Source: an uncultured Sutterella sp. (GTDB lineage: Bacteria > Pseudomonadota > Gammaproteobacteria > Burkholderiales > Burkholderiaceae_F). Taken from it: a stretch of 64,000 nucleotides of DNA. The DNA lies in the NCBI GenBank assembly GCA_900544255.1, contig UQUM01000005.1, positions 1 through 64,000 of the forward strand, given 5' to 3'. The notes beneath the pieces were generated by a model. That model saw only the letters and a list, made by a program, of their open reading frames with translations, searched no databases and was not told where the DNA came from. The translations under genes were made by a program, and so were the position numbers. Below, in pieces: positions 50,277-58,756 of the stretch. Within the stretch, counting starts at the first letter, position 1, and every line of letters begins with the position of its first letter.

Positions 50277-50870
50277 ATGCAGCACCTGCTCGCCTTTTTT
50301 TCTGATCCCCTGAACCTCAAAACTCTCTTTGTCTTGGCTCTGATCGCCGTTGTCGTCGCCGTCCCGACCTGGGTTCTCGTCAAATGGGCCAAGGCTTTTC
50401 CGCCCGCGCTGAAGCATCCAAAATTGACTTCGGGCTTTGGCGGTTGGCTCATCGTCTTTTTGGCGGGGCAGGTCGCCTGGTTTCTGCGCGGGCTCTGGGA
50501 AGCCTGCTACCTCTCGGGCGAACTTGTCTACGTCTATCAAAAGTCGCCGGGCACCCTTTTGAGTATTCTCGTCGCCGTACTCCCCACGGTGCTCGCCCTC
50601 ATCTTGGGGGCGGTCGTTATTTGGCAGCTCGTCGCCAAACGCACCCCGTCGGCCGTTGCCGTCGTCATCGTCTTCGTCTGGCTGATGGGCCCCGCCGTCG
50701 CCGCACTGCAGAGTTGGTACTTTGACGGAGCGCTCACCGAACTCTCGATCTTCGAACTCTTCGGCTGGGCACTCGCCTGGACGTTGTACTTTGCCGTGAG
50801 CCGCCGCGTCGCCCTCACGTACGGCACGCCGCGCGGCCGCACGCTTGCCGAAACCGGCAAGCAATACTAA
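50277..50870 (+). CDS. DUF2569-like membrane protein
   Basis: Inner-membrane protein of 197 residues with four or five hydrophobic helices. A first helix (about 15-37) precedes the DUF2569-type start 'LTSGFGGWLIVFLAGQV'. Function of the family is unknown. The ATG follows GGAGACCGTC. It sits alone after the MerR gene and overlaps the convergent nrdG by four bases. Confidence 0.75.
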   Translation: MQHLLAFFSDPLNLKTLFVLALIAVVVAVPTWVLVKWAKAFPPALKHPKLTSGFGGWLIVFLAGQVAWFLRGLWEACYLSGELVYVYQKSPGTLLSILVAVLPTVLALILGAVVIWQLVAKRTPSAVAVVIVFVWLMGPAVAALQSWYFDGALTELSIFELFGWALAWTLYFAVSRRVALTYGTPRGRTLAETGKQY

Positions 50871-51643
50871 TCGCGCCGCAGAATAAACATCGGGAAAAGC
50901 TCCTTCAGGTGCTTTTCCAACGCTTCTCCCGGGTAATCCGCCCCCACGGACGGCAGGGCTTTTTCCGCACCGGGCGGCCGCCGGTAAATCTGCAGGGCAA
51001 ACGTCGTCACGCGGCGTTGCGCCAACCATTGGGCCGCGGTCTCAATATCGGCTGCCGACAAAAGTTCCGGATGCACTGTCATTCGGACTTCCGTCGGAAT
51101 ACCGGCAGCACGAATCAGGTCAAAACTCTCGCGCCACAGTCGGGCACTCCCCGGCCGCCCCGTCACACTTTCAAAAAGAGCCTCAGCCTCGGGCGGCGCC
51201 TTTACGTCAAGCCCCACCCAATCCAAGTCCGGCAGCAGAGCTTTCAGCCGCCTCGGATAGGCGCCCCCGGTATGAAGCCCCACCGCCATTGCATACCTCT
51301 CCTTCACAACCCTGACCGCCGCCGGCAGCGCCGGATCCACGGTCGGCTCGCCCCCGGAAAACACCACGCCGTCCAAGAGGCCGCGACGCTTCGAAAGAAG
51401 TGCCGTCACCCGTTGCCACGTTTCATGCCCTTCGGCCAATTCCCGCGGCTGCATCCAGGCATTCTGACAATACCCGCATCGCCAGGGGCATCCCTGCACG
51501 AACACCACCGCCGAGAGTTTCCCCGGAAAGTCAATCGTCGTAAAGGGCGTCACCGCCGCCACGCGAAGCTCTTCGGCGGGCGCGAAAAAATCCGCACCGA
51601 AGTCCCCCTCAGTGCGGATCGTCAGAGTCTTCTTATCCGTCAT
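50867..51643 (-). CDS. nrdG: Anaerobic ribonucleotide reductase activating protein (radical SAM)
   Basis: Radical-SAM activase that abstracts hydrogen from the glycine of NrdD to form the glycyl radical. 258 residues. The 4Fe-4S motif CPWRCGYCQN (about residues 45-54), the SAM-binding GGEP (about 90) and 'LDWVGLDVKAP' are all present. I use the ATG at 51643, which overlaps the stop of the glycyl-radical ORF as TAATG, implying coupled translation and close stoichiometry with it. Confidence 0.93.
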   Translation of the reverse strand: MTDKKTLTIRTEGDFGADFFAPAEELRVAAVTPFTTIDFPGKLSAVVFVQGCPWRCGYCQNAWMQPRELAEGHETWQRVTALLSKRRGLLDGVVFSGGEPTVDPALPAAVRVVKERYAMAVGLHTGGAYPRRLKALLPDLDWVGLDVKAPPEAEALFESVTGRPGSARLWRESFDLIRAAGIPTEVRMTVHPELLSAADIETAAQWLAQRRVTTFALQIYRRPPGAEKALPSVGADYPGEALEKHLKELFPMFILRRD

Positions 51644-51822
51644 TACTTCGTGTGCGGCGCGCACTTACTTTCCACAAAGTACTTGCGTTCTTCGAATTCG
51701 CCCTTCTTACCGATATTGAAGGACTGCACGGGGCGATGGTACCCCATCACACGAGTCCACACTTCGCAAGGCTGACGCTCACAGTCTTCCAACTTCACGT
51801 CCGTCGTTTTAACCGCTTCCAT
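51643..51822 (-). CDS. Stand-alone glycyl-radical C-terminal module of anaerobic ribonucleotide reductase
   Basis: 59-codon ORF with a near-perfect GGAGG four bases before its ATG. It encodes the C-terminal segment that in most NrdD proteins is fused to the catalytic chain: CEVWTRVMGYHRPVQSFN (residues 19-36), with the predicted radical glycine at position 27 in RVMGY, followed by GKKGEFEERKYF. Additional cysteines at 14, 19 and 54 may complete the zinc site of the main chain. The preceding 674-residue NrdD ends without such a motif. It lies 70 bases after the nrdD stop and overlaps nrdG, so the active enzyme would be assembled in trans. Confidence 0.85.
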   Translation of the reverse strand: MEAVKTTDVKLEDCERQPCEVWTRVMGYHRPVQSFNIGKKGEFEERKYFVESKCAPHTK

Positions 51823-51892
51823 GGTTGCCTCCTATCTCTTTGTGTTTCTCCACTATAACCCAAAAACCGATTGATGCGATCTATTAACGCGA

Positions 51893-53917
51893 TTAACCGG
51901 CCGCCTTCTCCGTCTGTACGCGGCGTGCCAATTTCTTCGCAATAAGTTCCGCGTCGCACTTGGGGCAGAAATCATGTCGCCCGGAGAGGTAACCGTGTTT
52001 CGGGCAGATGGAGAACGTGGGCGTCACCGTGATATAGGGCAGACGGAACCGCGTCAGCGTCCGGCGTACCAAATCGCGGCAGGCCTCTGCAGAACTCACG
52101 GCCTCATTCATATAAAGATGCAGCACCGTACCGCCCGTATATTTCCGCTGCAGGTCTTCCTGCATTTCCAAGGCTTCAAACGGATCGTCCGTGTACCCCA
52201 CGGGAAGTTGCGACGAATTCGTGTAGTAGGGGTGCGACGGGGTGCCTGCCTGCAGAATGTCCGGGAATCGCTTCTTGTCTTCCTTCGCAAAGCGATACGT
52301 CGTCCCTTCGGCGGGCGTCGCTTCCAGGTTGTACATATGGTCAGTTTCCGCCTGGAAAGCTACGAGCTTCTCCCGAACATGATCGAGAAGCCGCACGGCC
52401 ATCGCGTGGCCCGTCTCCGTCGTAATGTCGTCGGTGTCCCCGGTGAAGTTTCTCACCATCTCATTAATGCCGTTCACACCGATTGTCGAGAAGTGATTGC
52501 GCAGCGTTCCGAGATAGCGCTTCGTGTACGGGAAAAGCCCTTCGTCAATATGGCGCTGAATGACCTTGCGCTTAATTTCCAGCGACTTCTTGGCGAGATC
52601 CAGCAAATAATCCAACCGCTCAAAAAGCGCCTTCTCGTTTCCCTTGAATAGGTACCCCAACCGCGCACAGTTGATCGTCACCACCCCCAGGGAGCCCGTC
52701 TGCTCGGCGGAACCGAAAAGGCCGTTTCCGCGCTTTAAGAGTTCACGCAAATCGAGCTGCAGCCGGCAGCACATCGAGCGGATCATGTTGGGCTTTAATT
52801 CCGAATTGATGAAATTTTGGAAATACGGCAACCCGTAGCGCGCCGTCATTTCAAAAAGCGGCAGGCAGTTGGGGCTGTCCCAATCAAAGTCCGGCGTGAT
52901 GTTGTAGGTCGGAATCGGGAACGTGAAGACGCGCCCCTTGGCGTCCCCCTTCATCATGACTTCAATGTACGCCCGATTGATCATGTCCATTTCGGGCTGC
53001 AGTTCCCCGTAGGTAAAGGGCATTTCTTCACCGCCGATCAGCGGATGCTGCGACTTCAAATCTTCAGGACACGTCCAGTCGAACGTGAGGTTCGTAAAGG
53101 GAGTCTGAGTCCCCCAGCGGCTCGGCACGTTGAGGTTGTAGATGAGTTCCTGAATACTCTGCTTGACTTCCTCGTAGGGCAGGCGGTCCTTACGAATAAA
53201 GGGCGCGAGATACGTATCGAAGGACGAAAAGGCCTGTGCCCCCGCCCACTCGTTCTGCATCGTACCCAAGAAATTGACGATCTGCCCCGTCGCGGACGTC
53301 AGATGCTTCGGAGGCGACGATTCCACCTTCCCCGGCACGCCGTTGAAGCCTTCGTTGATGAGGGTACGCAGACTCCATCCTGCGCAATAGCCCGAAAGCA
53401 TATCGAGGTCATGGATATGGAAATCCGCATTGCGGTGCGCCGCCCCGATTTCCGGCGTGTAAATGTAGTTGAGCCAATAATTGGCGATCACTTTGCCGGA
53501 AACGTTGAGAATGAGTCCTCCCAGGCTGTAACCCTGATTGGCATTGGCATTCACGCGCCAGTCACTCTGGTCAAGGTACTCATTGATGGAACTTTCCACG
53601 TTGACCCAACTCTTTTTGACGTCCCGCGTCGTCGCCCGCTGCTCACGATAGACGATGTAGCTTCGCAGCGTCACAAAGTGCCCGGCCTCAAAAAGGGCGT
53701 GCTCAACGGCATCCTGCACCCTCTCAATGTTGGGCGTGGCGCAGTTTAAAGCCTCAAGTTTGGGCATCACCCGTTCCCGAGTGAGTTTTTCTGCCTCTTT
53801 TTCATCGAATTCCCCCGTAGCACGTCCGGCCTTTACCAGAGCCGCCGTAATCTTCGAAGCATCAAAGGACTTGACGCTGCCGTCGCGCTTCACGAGATGC
53901 TGAGGGATGATGGTCAT
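51893..53917 (-). CDS. nrdD: Anaerobic ribonucleoside-triphosphate reductase, large chain lacking the glycyl-radical segment
   Basis: Oxygen-sensitive class III ribonucleotide reductase, makes dNTPs anaerobically. 674 residues. N-terminal ATP-cone (about 1-95, LVKRDGSVKSFDASKITAAL), ten-stranded barrel with active-site cysteine region MIRSMCCRLQLDLREL (about 390) and 'GVVTINCARLGYL'. The C-terminus holds part of the zinc site, ICPKHGYLSGRHDFCPKC, then stops after ~20 more residues (TEKAAG). The RVxGY glycyl-radical motif is missing here and found in the next ORF. Preceded by a TTGACA promoter and a structured leader of ~138 bases. Confidence 0.92.
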   Translation of the reverse strand: MTIIPQHLVKRDGSVKSFDASKITAALVKAGRATGEFDEKEAEKLTRERVMPKLEALNCATPNIERVQDAVEHALFEAGHFVTLRSYIVYREQRATTRDVKKSWVNVESSINEYLDQSDWRVNANANQGYSLGGLILNVSGKVIANYWLNYIYTPEIGAAHRNADFHIHDLDMLSGYCAGWSLRTLINEGFNGVPGKVESSPPKHLTSATGQIVNFLGTMQNEWAGAQAFSSFDTYLAPFIRKDRLPYEEVKQSIQELIYNLNVPSRWGTQTPFTNLTFDWTCPEDLKSQHPLIGGEEMPFTYGELQPEMDMINRAYIEVMMKGDAKGRVFTFPIPTYNITPDFDWDSPNCLPLFEMTARYGLPYFQNFINSELKPNMIRSMCCRLQLDLRELLKRGNGLFGSAEQTGSLGVVTINCARLGYLFKGNEKALFERLDYLLDLAKKSLEIKRKVIQRHIDEGLFPYTKRYLGTLRNHFSTIGVNGINEMVRNFTGDTDDITTETGHAMAVRLLDHVREKLVAFQAETDHMYNLEATPAEGTTYRFAKEDKKRFPDILQAGTPSHPYYTNSSQLPVGYTDDPFEALEMQEDLQRKYTGGTVLHLYMNEAVSSAEACRDLVRRTLTRFRLPYITVTPTFSICPKHGYLSGRHDFCPKCDAELIAKKLARRVQTEKAAG

Positions 53918-53961
53918 AAATTCAACTCACTCAAATTAATTTCTCTGCGTAATGTACCCCG

Positions 53962-54018
53962 CCGGTGGCCGCTCATTTTTGAAAAACGGCACCGGACACG
54001 CAGAAAGCCAACCACCGG
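53962..54018 (-). promoter_or_regulatory. nrdD leader with competing stem-loops
   Basis: Plus-strand coordinates: 53962-53971 (CCGGTGGCCG) can pair with 53987-53995 (CGGCACCGG), or its first seven bases (CCGGTGG) with 54012-54018 (CCACCGG). The two hairpins exclude each other and lie in the nrdD leader, 45-100 bases before the ATG. A regulatory switch is possible but unproven. Confidence 0.4.
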
Positions 54019-54061
54019 GGAAATGGAGAAAATCGATTCATCCGACCGGACAATGCTTTGG

Positions 54062-54090
54062 ACGATAAAGCCCGAAGCCGGGGGTGTCAA
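54062..54090 (-). promoter_or_regulatory. Probable nrdD promoter
   Basis: Minus strand: perfect -35 TTGACA (54085-54090), 17-bp spacer, -10 TATCGT (54062-54067). The rest of the 417-base guaA-nrdD gap holds the guaA terminator, the leader structures and an imperfect stem-loop near 54191-54225. No FNR box (TTGAT-N4-ATCAA) or clear NrdR box was found. Confidence 0.6.
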
Positions 54091-54274
54091 GCGGAGGCAA
54101 TCACGCTGCCGCCGTTTTCCACCGAAATTTTTCAGCGTTAAATCAATTCTCCCTCAACCTAATTCAAGTCTTACCGCGACATCACGGTTTCCTGTCACCC
54201 TAAGGGTAAATCCCGTGACGAGAAAACGCTTTCCTCGGGATTTTCCCGACACTCCCGACACTCTTAAAACAAAA

Positions 54275-54312
54275 CGGCCGGCCGCAGAACCCAAGTTTCC
54301 GCCGACCGGCCG
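54275..54312 (-). terminator. Terminator after guaA
   Basis: CGGCCGGTCG/CGGCCGGCCG ten-base stem (one wobble) followed by TTTTGTTTT on the minus strand. Confidence 0.85.
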
Positions 54313-54334
54313 CATGAACGACTTCACGCCGTCC

Positions 54335-55900
54335 TTATTCCCATTCGATCGTGGCAGGGGGTTTGCCGGACACGTCGTAGACCACGCGGTTGATCCCCTT
54401 CACTTCATTGATGATGCGGTTGGAAACGCGCCCCAAGAGGTCGTACGGGAGTTCGGACCACTTGGCGGTCATGAAGTCGCTCGTCTGCACGGAGCGCAGG
54501 CTCACCACCCATTCATAGGTACGGCCGTCGCCCATCACGCCAACGCTCTTTACGGGGAGGAACACGACGAAGGCCTGACTCACCTTGTCGTACCAGCCGG
54601 CCGCACGGAGTTCTTCGATGAAGATCGCATCGGCCTCGCGAAGGATGTCCGCGTATTCGCGCTTTACTTCACCCAAGATACGTACGCCGAGACCAGGGCC
54701 GGGGAAAGGATGACGGTACACCATTTCCGCGGGGAGTCCCAACTTCACGCCGAGTTCACGCACTTCGTCCTTAAAGAGCGAACGCAGCGGTTCGAGAAGC
54801 TTCAGTTTCAGCGTATCAGGCAGCCCGCCTACGTTATGGTGGCTCTTGATGGTCTTCGCCTTCTTCGTCTTCGCGGCCGCACTTTCGATGACGTCCGGAT
54901 AGATCGTACCCTGAGCGAGCCACTTCGCATCCGTCATCTTTTCAGCTTCGGCCTGGAAGCAGTTCACAAACTCGCGGCCGATGATCTTGCGCTTTTTTTC
55001 CGGATCCGTTTCGCCGGCCAAAGCGTCCATAAAGCGATCGACGGCGTCAACCACCACGAGCTTCATGCCCATGTTCTTCTGGAAGGTGTCGCGCACTTGT
55101 TCGCGTTCGTTCTTGCGCAACAGGCCGTTGTCCACGAAGACGCAGGTGAGCTGATCACCGATCGCCCGATGAATGAGCGCCGCCGCAACGGAACTGTCCA
55201 CGCCGCCCGACAAGCCCAGAATCACCTGATCCTTACCCACCTGGTTGCGGATCATTTCTACGGCTTCGGTGATGTAGTCTTCCATCACCCAATCCGGACG
55301 GCAGCCGCAGATATCGAGCACAAAGCGCTGCAGAATTTCACGGCCCTTCACGGTGTGCGTCACTTCCGGATGGAACTGCACGGCATAAAAACGCCGCTTT
55401 TCGTCGGCCATACCGGCAATCGGGCACGAGGGGGTCGACGCCATCACCACAAACCCCGGCGGGAGTTCGGAAACCTTGTCACCGTGGCTCATCCACACCT
55501 TCAGCATGCCTTCGCCGTCTTCGCCCTTGAAGTCTTCAATGCCTTCCAAGAGCTTCGTGTGGTTGTGCGCACGGACTTCCGCGTAACCGAATTCGCGTTT
55601 CGTGCCGCTTTCCACCTTACCGCCCAACTGTTGCGCCATCGTCTGCATGCCGTAGCAGATGCCCAGCACCGGCACGCCGGCTTCGAACACCGCCTGAGAC
55701 GCCTGATCATTGCTTTCTTCATAGGCACTCATGTGAGACCCCGAAAGAATGATGCCGGCCGGATTGAATTCCTTAATGAATTCAGCGGAAACATCGTTGG
55801 CGTGAACTTCGCAGTACACATGCGCTTCGCGCACGCGGCGCGCGATAAGCTGCGTTACCTGACTGCCGAAGTCCAGAATAAGAATGCGATCGTGCTGCAT
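54335..55900 (-). CDS. guaA: GMP synthase (glutamine-hydrolysing)
   Basis: Converts XMP to GMP with glutamine and ATP. 521 residues. The N-terminal class I glutaminase (1-200) has the nucleophile in VLGICYGMQTMAQ and the His/Glu pair in AVQFHPEVTHT. The ATP-pyrophosphatase domain has the P-loop GLSGGVDSSVAAAL (about 230), and the C-terminal dimerisation domain ends GKPPATIEWE. It follows guaB on the same strand with a terminator hairpin between them. Confidence 0.97.
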   Translation of the reverse strand: MQHDRILILDFGSQVTQLIARRVREAHVYCEVHANDVSAEFIKEFNPAGIILSGSHMSAYEESNDQASQAVFEAGVPVLGICYGMQTMAQQLGGKVESGTKREFGYAEVRAHNHTKLLEGIEDFKGEDGEGMLKVWMSHGDKVSELPPGFVVMASTPSCPIAGMADEKRRFYAVQFHPEVTHTVKGREILQRFVLDICGCRPDWVMEDYITEAVEMIRNQVGKDQVILGLSGGVDSSVAAALIHRAIGDQLTCVFVDNGLLRKNEREQVRDTFQKNMGMKLVVVDAVDRFMDALAGETDPEKKRKIIGREFVNCFQAEAEKMTDAKWLAQGTIYPDVIESAAAKTKKAKTIKSHHNVGGLPDTLKLKLLEPLRSLFKDEVRELGVKLGLPAEMVYRHPFPGPGLGVRILGEVKREYADILREADAIFIEELRAAGWYDKVSQAFVVFLPVKSVGVMGDGRTYEWVVSLRSVQTSDFMTAKWSELPYDLLGRVSNRIINEVKGINRVVYDVSGKPPATIEWE

Positions 55901-55938
55901 AGAGGCAATAGGGAAAAGTTAAAAATTAAGAAAACGAA

Positions 55939-55971
55939 ACGGCGCAGGAGGTTCAATGCGACCTGCGCCGT
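55939..55971 (-). terminator. Attenuating terminator between guaB and guaA
   Basis: Ten-base stem ACGGCGCAGG/CCTGCGCCGT followed by TTCGTTTTC on the minus strand. It probably reduces guaA transcription relative to guaB. Confidence 0.8.
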
Positions 55972-55997
55972 CAGTTTAGCGTGAATCCGCCGAAAGG

Positions 55998-57464
55998 TTA
56001 GTGTTCCTGACGGTAGTTCGGAGCTTCCTTCGTGATCTTCACGTCATGAACATGGCTTTCGCGCCAACCCGCCGCCGTAATTTCGACGAACTCGGCACGC
56101 GAACGCATTTCGTCGATCGTGCGGCAGCCGCAGTAGCCCATGGAAGAACGGAGACCGCCTGCCATCTGGTAAAGGATGTTGGTGACGGAACCCTTGAAGG
56201 GCACCATCCCTTCAATGCCTTCCGGCACGAGCTTATCGAGATTGCCGGCGTTGTTGTCCTGGAAGTAGCGATCGGCCGACCCCTTGAACATGGCCCCCAA
56301 GGAACCCATGCCGCGGTAAGACTTGTAGGAACGGCCCTGGTAAAGAATCACCTCGCCCGGCGCTTCTTCAGTACCGGCGAGCATACCGCCCATCATGACG
56401 CAGTTCGCCCCCGCAGCGATAGCCTTGGCAATATCACCCGAGAAACGGATGCCGCCGTCGGCGATCAGGGGAACGCCCGTGCCTTCGAGGGCTTCAGCCA
56501 CGTTGCTGATCGCGGTGATCTGGGGAACGCCCACGCCAGCCACGATACGCGTCGTACAGATGGAGCCCGGCCCGATACCGACCTTGACGGCGTCCGCACC
56601 GTGATCCGCCAGAGCACGGGCCGCAGCGCCGGTGGCGATGTTGCCGCCGATCACCTGCAGGTTGGGATAATTCTTCTTCACCCAAGTCACGCGATCCAAA
56701 ACGCCCTTGGAGTGACCGTGAGCGGTATCCACCACCACGACGTCCACGCCGGCTTCGACGAGGAGTTCCAGACGTTCTTCCGTGCCGGCACCGACACCGA
56801 TCGAAGCCCCCGCGAGCAACTTGCCGTCCTTGTCCTTAGCGGCATTGGGATGCTCGGTCGCCTTCACGATGTCCTTCACCGTAATGAGTCCGCTGAGATT
56901 GAAATCCTTGTCAACGACGAGCACGCGTTCCAGACGATTTTCGTGCATGAGACGCTTGGCTTCTTCAAGGGAGGCCCCTTCGCGAACCGTGACGAGCTTT
57001 TCACGCGGCGTCATGATTTCACGCACCGGCGCCTGCATACGGGTTTCAAAACGAAGGTCGCGGTTGGTGACCATACCGAGAACCCGGCGGCCTTCGACGA
57101 CGGGCACACCGCTGATCTTGTGCTCAAGGCACATGCGGATCACGTCGCCCACGAGCATGTCGGGGCCCACCGTGATGGGATCGCTCACCACGCCGGACTC
57201 ATGACGCTTCACCTTCGCCACTTCCGCGGCCTGCTGCTGAGCCGTGAGGTTCTTGTGGATAATGCCGACACCGCCTTCCTGCGCGAGCGCGATCGCGAGA
57301 TTGGCTTCGGTCACCGTATCCATGGCGGCCGAGATCATCGGAAGGTTGAGGGTAATTTCGCGCGTGAGCTTCGTCTTCAGAACGACGTCGCGGGGCAGTA
57401 CTTCAGAATAAGCCGGGACAAGGAGCACGTCGTCAAACGTGAGCGCTTTCTGCTGGAGTCGCAT
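55998..57464 (-). CDS. guaB: Inosine-5'-monophosphate dehydrogenase
   Basis: Oxidises IMP to XMP with NAD+, the rate-limiting step to guanine nucleotides. 488 residues. The TIM barrel carries the catalytic loop GIGPGSICTTRIVAGVG (Cys about 305) and 'LIADGGIRFSGDIAKAIAAGA'. Two CBS domains (about 95-205) are inserted. 'RGMGSLGAM' is the flap region. AGAGG precedes the ATG, itself after a leader that contains a run of ten T. Promoter at 57548-57577. Confidence 0.97.
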   Translation of the reverse strand: MRLQQKALTFDDVLLVPAYSEVLPRDVVLKTKLTREITLNLPMISAAMDTVTEANLAIALAQEGGVGIIHKNLTAQQQAAEVAKVKRHESGVVSDPITVGPDMLVGDVIRMCLEHKISGVPVVEGRRVLGMVTNRDLRFETRMQAPVREIMTPREKLVTVREGASLEEAKRLMHENRLERVLVVDKDFNLSGLITVKDIVKATEHPNAAKDKDGKLLAGASIGVGAGTEERLELLVEAGVDVVVVDTAHGHSKGVLDRVTWVKKNYPNLQVIGGNIATGAAARALADHGADAVKVGIGPGSICTTRIVAGVGVPQITAISNVAEALEGTGVPLIADGGIRFSGDIAKAIAAGANCVMMGGMLAGTEEAPGEVILYQGRSYKSYRGMGSLGAMFKGSADRYFQDNNAGNLDKLVPEGIEGMVPFKGSVTNILYQMAGGLRSSMGYCGCRTIDEMRSRAEFVEITAAGWRESHVHDVKITKEAPNYRQEH

Positions 57465-57547
57465 TATTTTTTACCTCTGGGCAAAAAAAAAATGTGTCAC
57501 GCAGACGGGCGTCTTACCTGCCTTTGGCCAGCTGCGGTTAACCAATA

Positions 57548-57577
57548 ATTATACGGCATTTACAAGGGCTCTTCCAA
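57548..57577 (-). promoter_or_regulatory. Promoter of guaB
   Basis: Minus strand: -35 TTGGAA (57572-57577), 18-bp spacer, perfect -10 TATAAT (57548-57553), giving a leader of about 75 bases. Confidence 0.75.
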
Positions 57578-57584
57578 GAATTTT

Positions 57585-58187
57585 CTACGACAAAGCACTT
57601 AATTCCAGTGCCTGCGGAAGTTTTCCCGCAAGATAATCCCGCACCCAATAAAGTCCCGCCAACGTTTTGACGTCCGTAATCTCGCCGGTGCGGCACATCT
57701 GCAGCGCTTCTTCAAACGTGGGTTTCACAAGCGTCAGAAATTCATTGTCGTCCAGATGCACCGTTCCCGCCGTGAGTTCGCGCGCAAGATAAATCTCAAT
57801 GTGTTCGTCGCTGTAGCCGATCGCATTGTGAATCGTGCCGAGGAACGTCCAACGCTTCGCGGTGAGCCCCGCTTCTTCTTCCAATTCGCGGCGTGCCGTC
57901 GCAAAAGCCTCTTCCCCCGGATCAATTTTTCCGGCAGGAATTTCCCAGAAGGCACCGCCCGCCGGTGCGCGCCACTGCCGCTCCAACACGACGCGTTGAT
58001 GTTCGTCAAGCGTTACTATCGCAGCCGCCCCGCAGTGCCGGGTCATTTCCCTCGTCGAGAGCTTGCCGTTGGGAAGCCTTACTTCCAGGCGACGCACGTG
58101 CATCAGCCGTCCGTCAAAGACCGCCGTTTCCGCGACAACTTCTTCTTTTAACGCCGCGTCGAGTTTTTTCGTGTCTGCCTTAAACAT
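57585..58187 (-). CDS. Nudix hydrolase, ADP-ribose pyrophosphatase-like
   Basis: Hydrolyses nucleoside diphosphates linked to another moiety, probably ADP-ribose. 200 residues. Nudix box G-x5-E-x7-REUXEEXGU is intact in GKIDPGEEAFATARRELEEEAGL (about 96-118). The upstream 'WRAPAGGAFWEIPAGK' and N-terminal 'RLEVRLPNGKLSTREM' fit the NudF/ADPRase group. The ATG is 2 bases after the smpB stop, so the genes are co-translated. Confidence 0.9.
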   Translation of the reverse strand: MFKADTKKLDAALKEEVVAETAVFDGRLMHVRRLEVRLPNGKLSTREMTRHCGAAAIVTLDEHQRVVLERQWRAPAGGAFWEIPAGKIDPGEEAFATARRELEEEAGLTAKRWTFLGTIHNAIGYSDEHIEIYLARELTAGTVHLDDNEFLTLVKPTFEEALQMCRTGEITDVKTLAGLYWVRDYLAGKLPQALELSALS

Positions 58188-58189
58188 GA

Positions 58190-58675
58190 CTACACATCCT
58201 TATAGTTCTGACGCGCCTTGCCTTTGGTCATGTCGTTCTTCATAAGGCGTTCCTGATCGCGCTTCCATTCTTTTTTACTCTCGTCGGCGCGCTTTTCAAA
58301 TTCCTTCTTGCCGCGCCCCAACGCCATCGCAAGCTTCACCCGGCCGTTTTTAAAATGCAGATCCAACGGTACCAAGGCGTACCCCGAGCGTTCCACCTTG
58401 CCCACGAGACGCATGATTTCCTTTTTGTGCATCAGGAGCTTGCGCGTGCGGTTGATTTCCGTTTTTTCATGCGTACAGACCTGATCGGCCGGCGTGAAAT
58501 GTGCATTACACAAAAAAAGTTCTCCGTCTCTCACGTAGACGTGAGACAGATTGATGGTGGCGCGCCCGGCACGCACACTTTTGACCTCCCACCCGCGGAG
58601 CACCAACCCCGCTTCAAATCGTTCTTCGATGAAATAGTCAAAGGAAGCCCGTTTGTTTTTAATTTGTCCGGCCAC
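58190..58675 (-). CDS. smpB: SsrA-binding protein
   Basis: Escorts tmRNA to stalled ribosomes in trans-translation. 161 residues, OB-fold with 'LRGWEVKSVRAGRATINLSHVY' and 'HFTPADQVCTHEKTEINRTRKLLMHKKEI', and the basic C-terminal tail that enters the mRNA channel (DESKKEWKRDQERLMK). Divergent from the rnfH gene, a common arrangement; the tmRNA gene itself is not in this window. Confidence 0.96.
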   Translation of the reverse strand: MAGQIKNKRASFDYFIEERFEAGLVLRGWEVKSVRAGRATINLSHVYVRDGELFLCNAHFTPADQVCTHEKTEINRTRKLLMHKKEIMRLVGKVERSGYALVPLDLHFKNGRVKLAMALGRGKKEFEKRADESKKEWKRDQERLMKNDMTKGKARQNYKDV

Positions 58676-58756
58676 TTTCAGCGTTATCCTTTAAAGTTCT
58701 TGTCCGACATCCGAGGCGGATAATGCCGCCCTTTTCAACGTTTACGTAAAGTGCGA

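Noticed and set aside
51823..51892. Intron or programmed frameshift joining nrdD to the glycyl-radical ORF
   Set aside because: The 70-base spacer is too short for a self-splicing intron, has several stops, and ends with a strong ribosome-binding site for the small ORF; separate translation is simpler.
53918..54334. FNR or NrdR box before nrdD
   Set aside because: No TTGAT-N4-ATCAA and no paired NrdR boxes could be found by eye, only AT-rich stretches.
53897..55984. 695-codon plus-strand frame spanning guaA and the nrdD leader
   Set aside because: Shadow of guaA extended through the intergenic region; crosses two strong terminators and has no ribosome-binding site.
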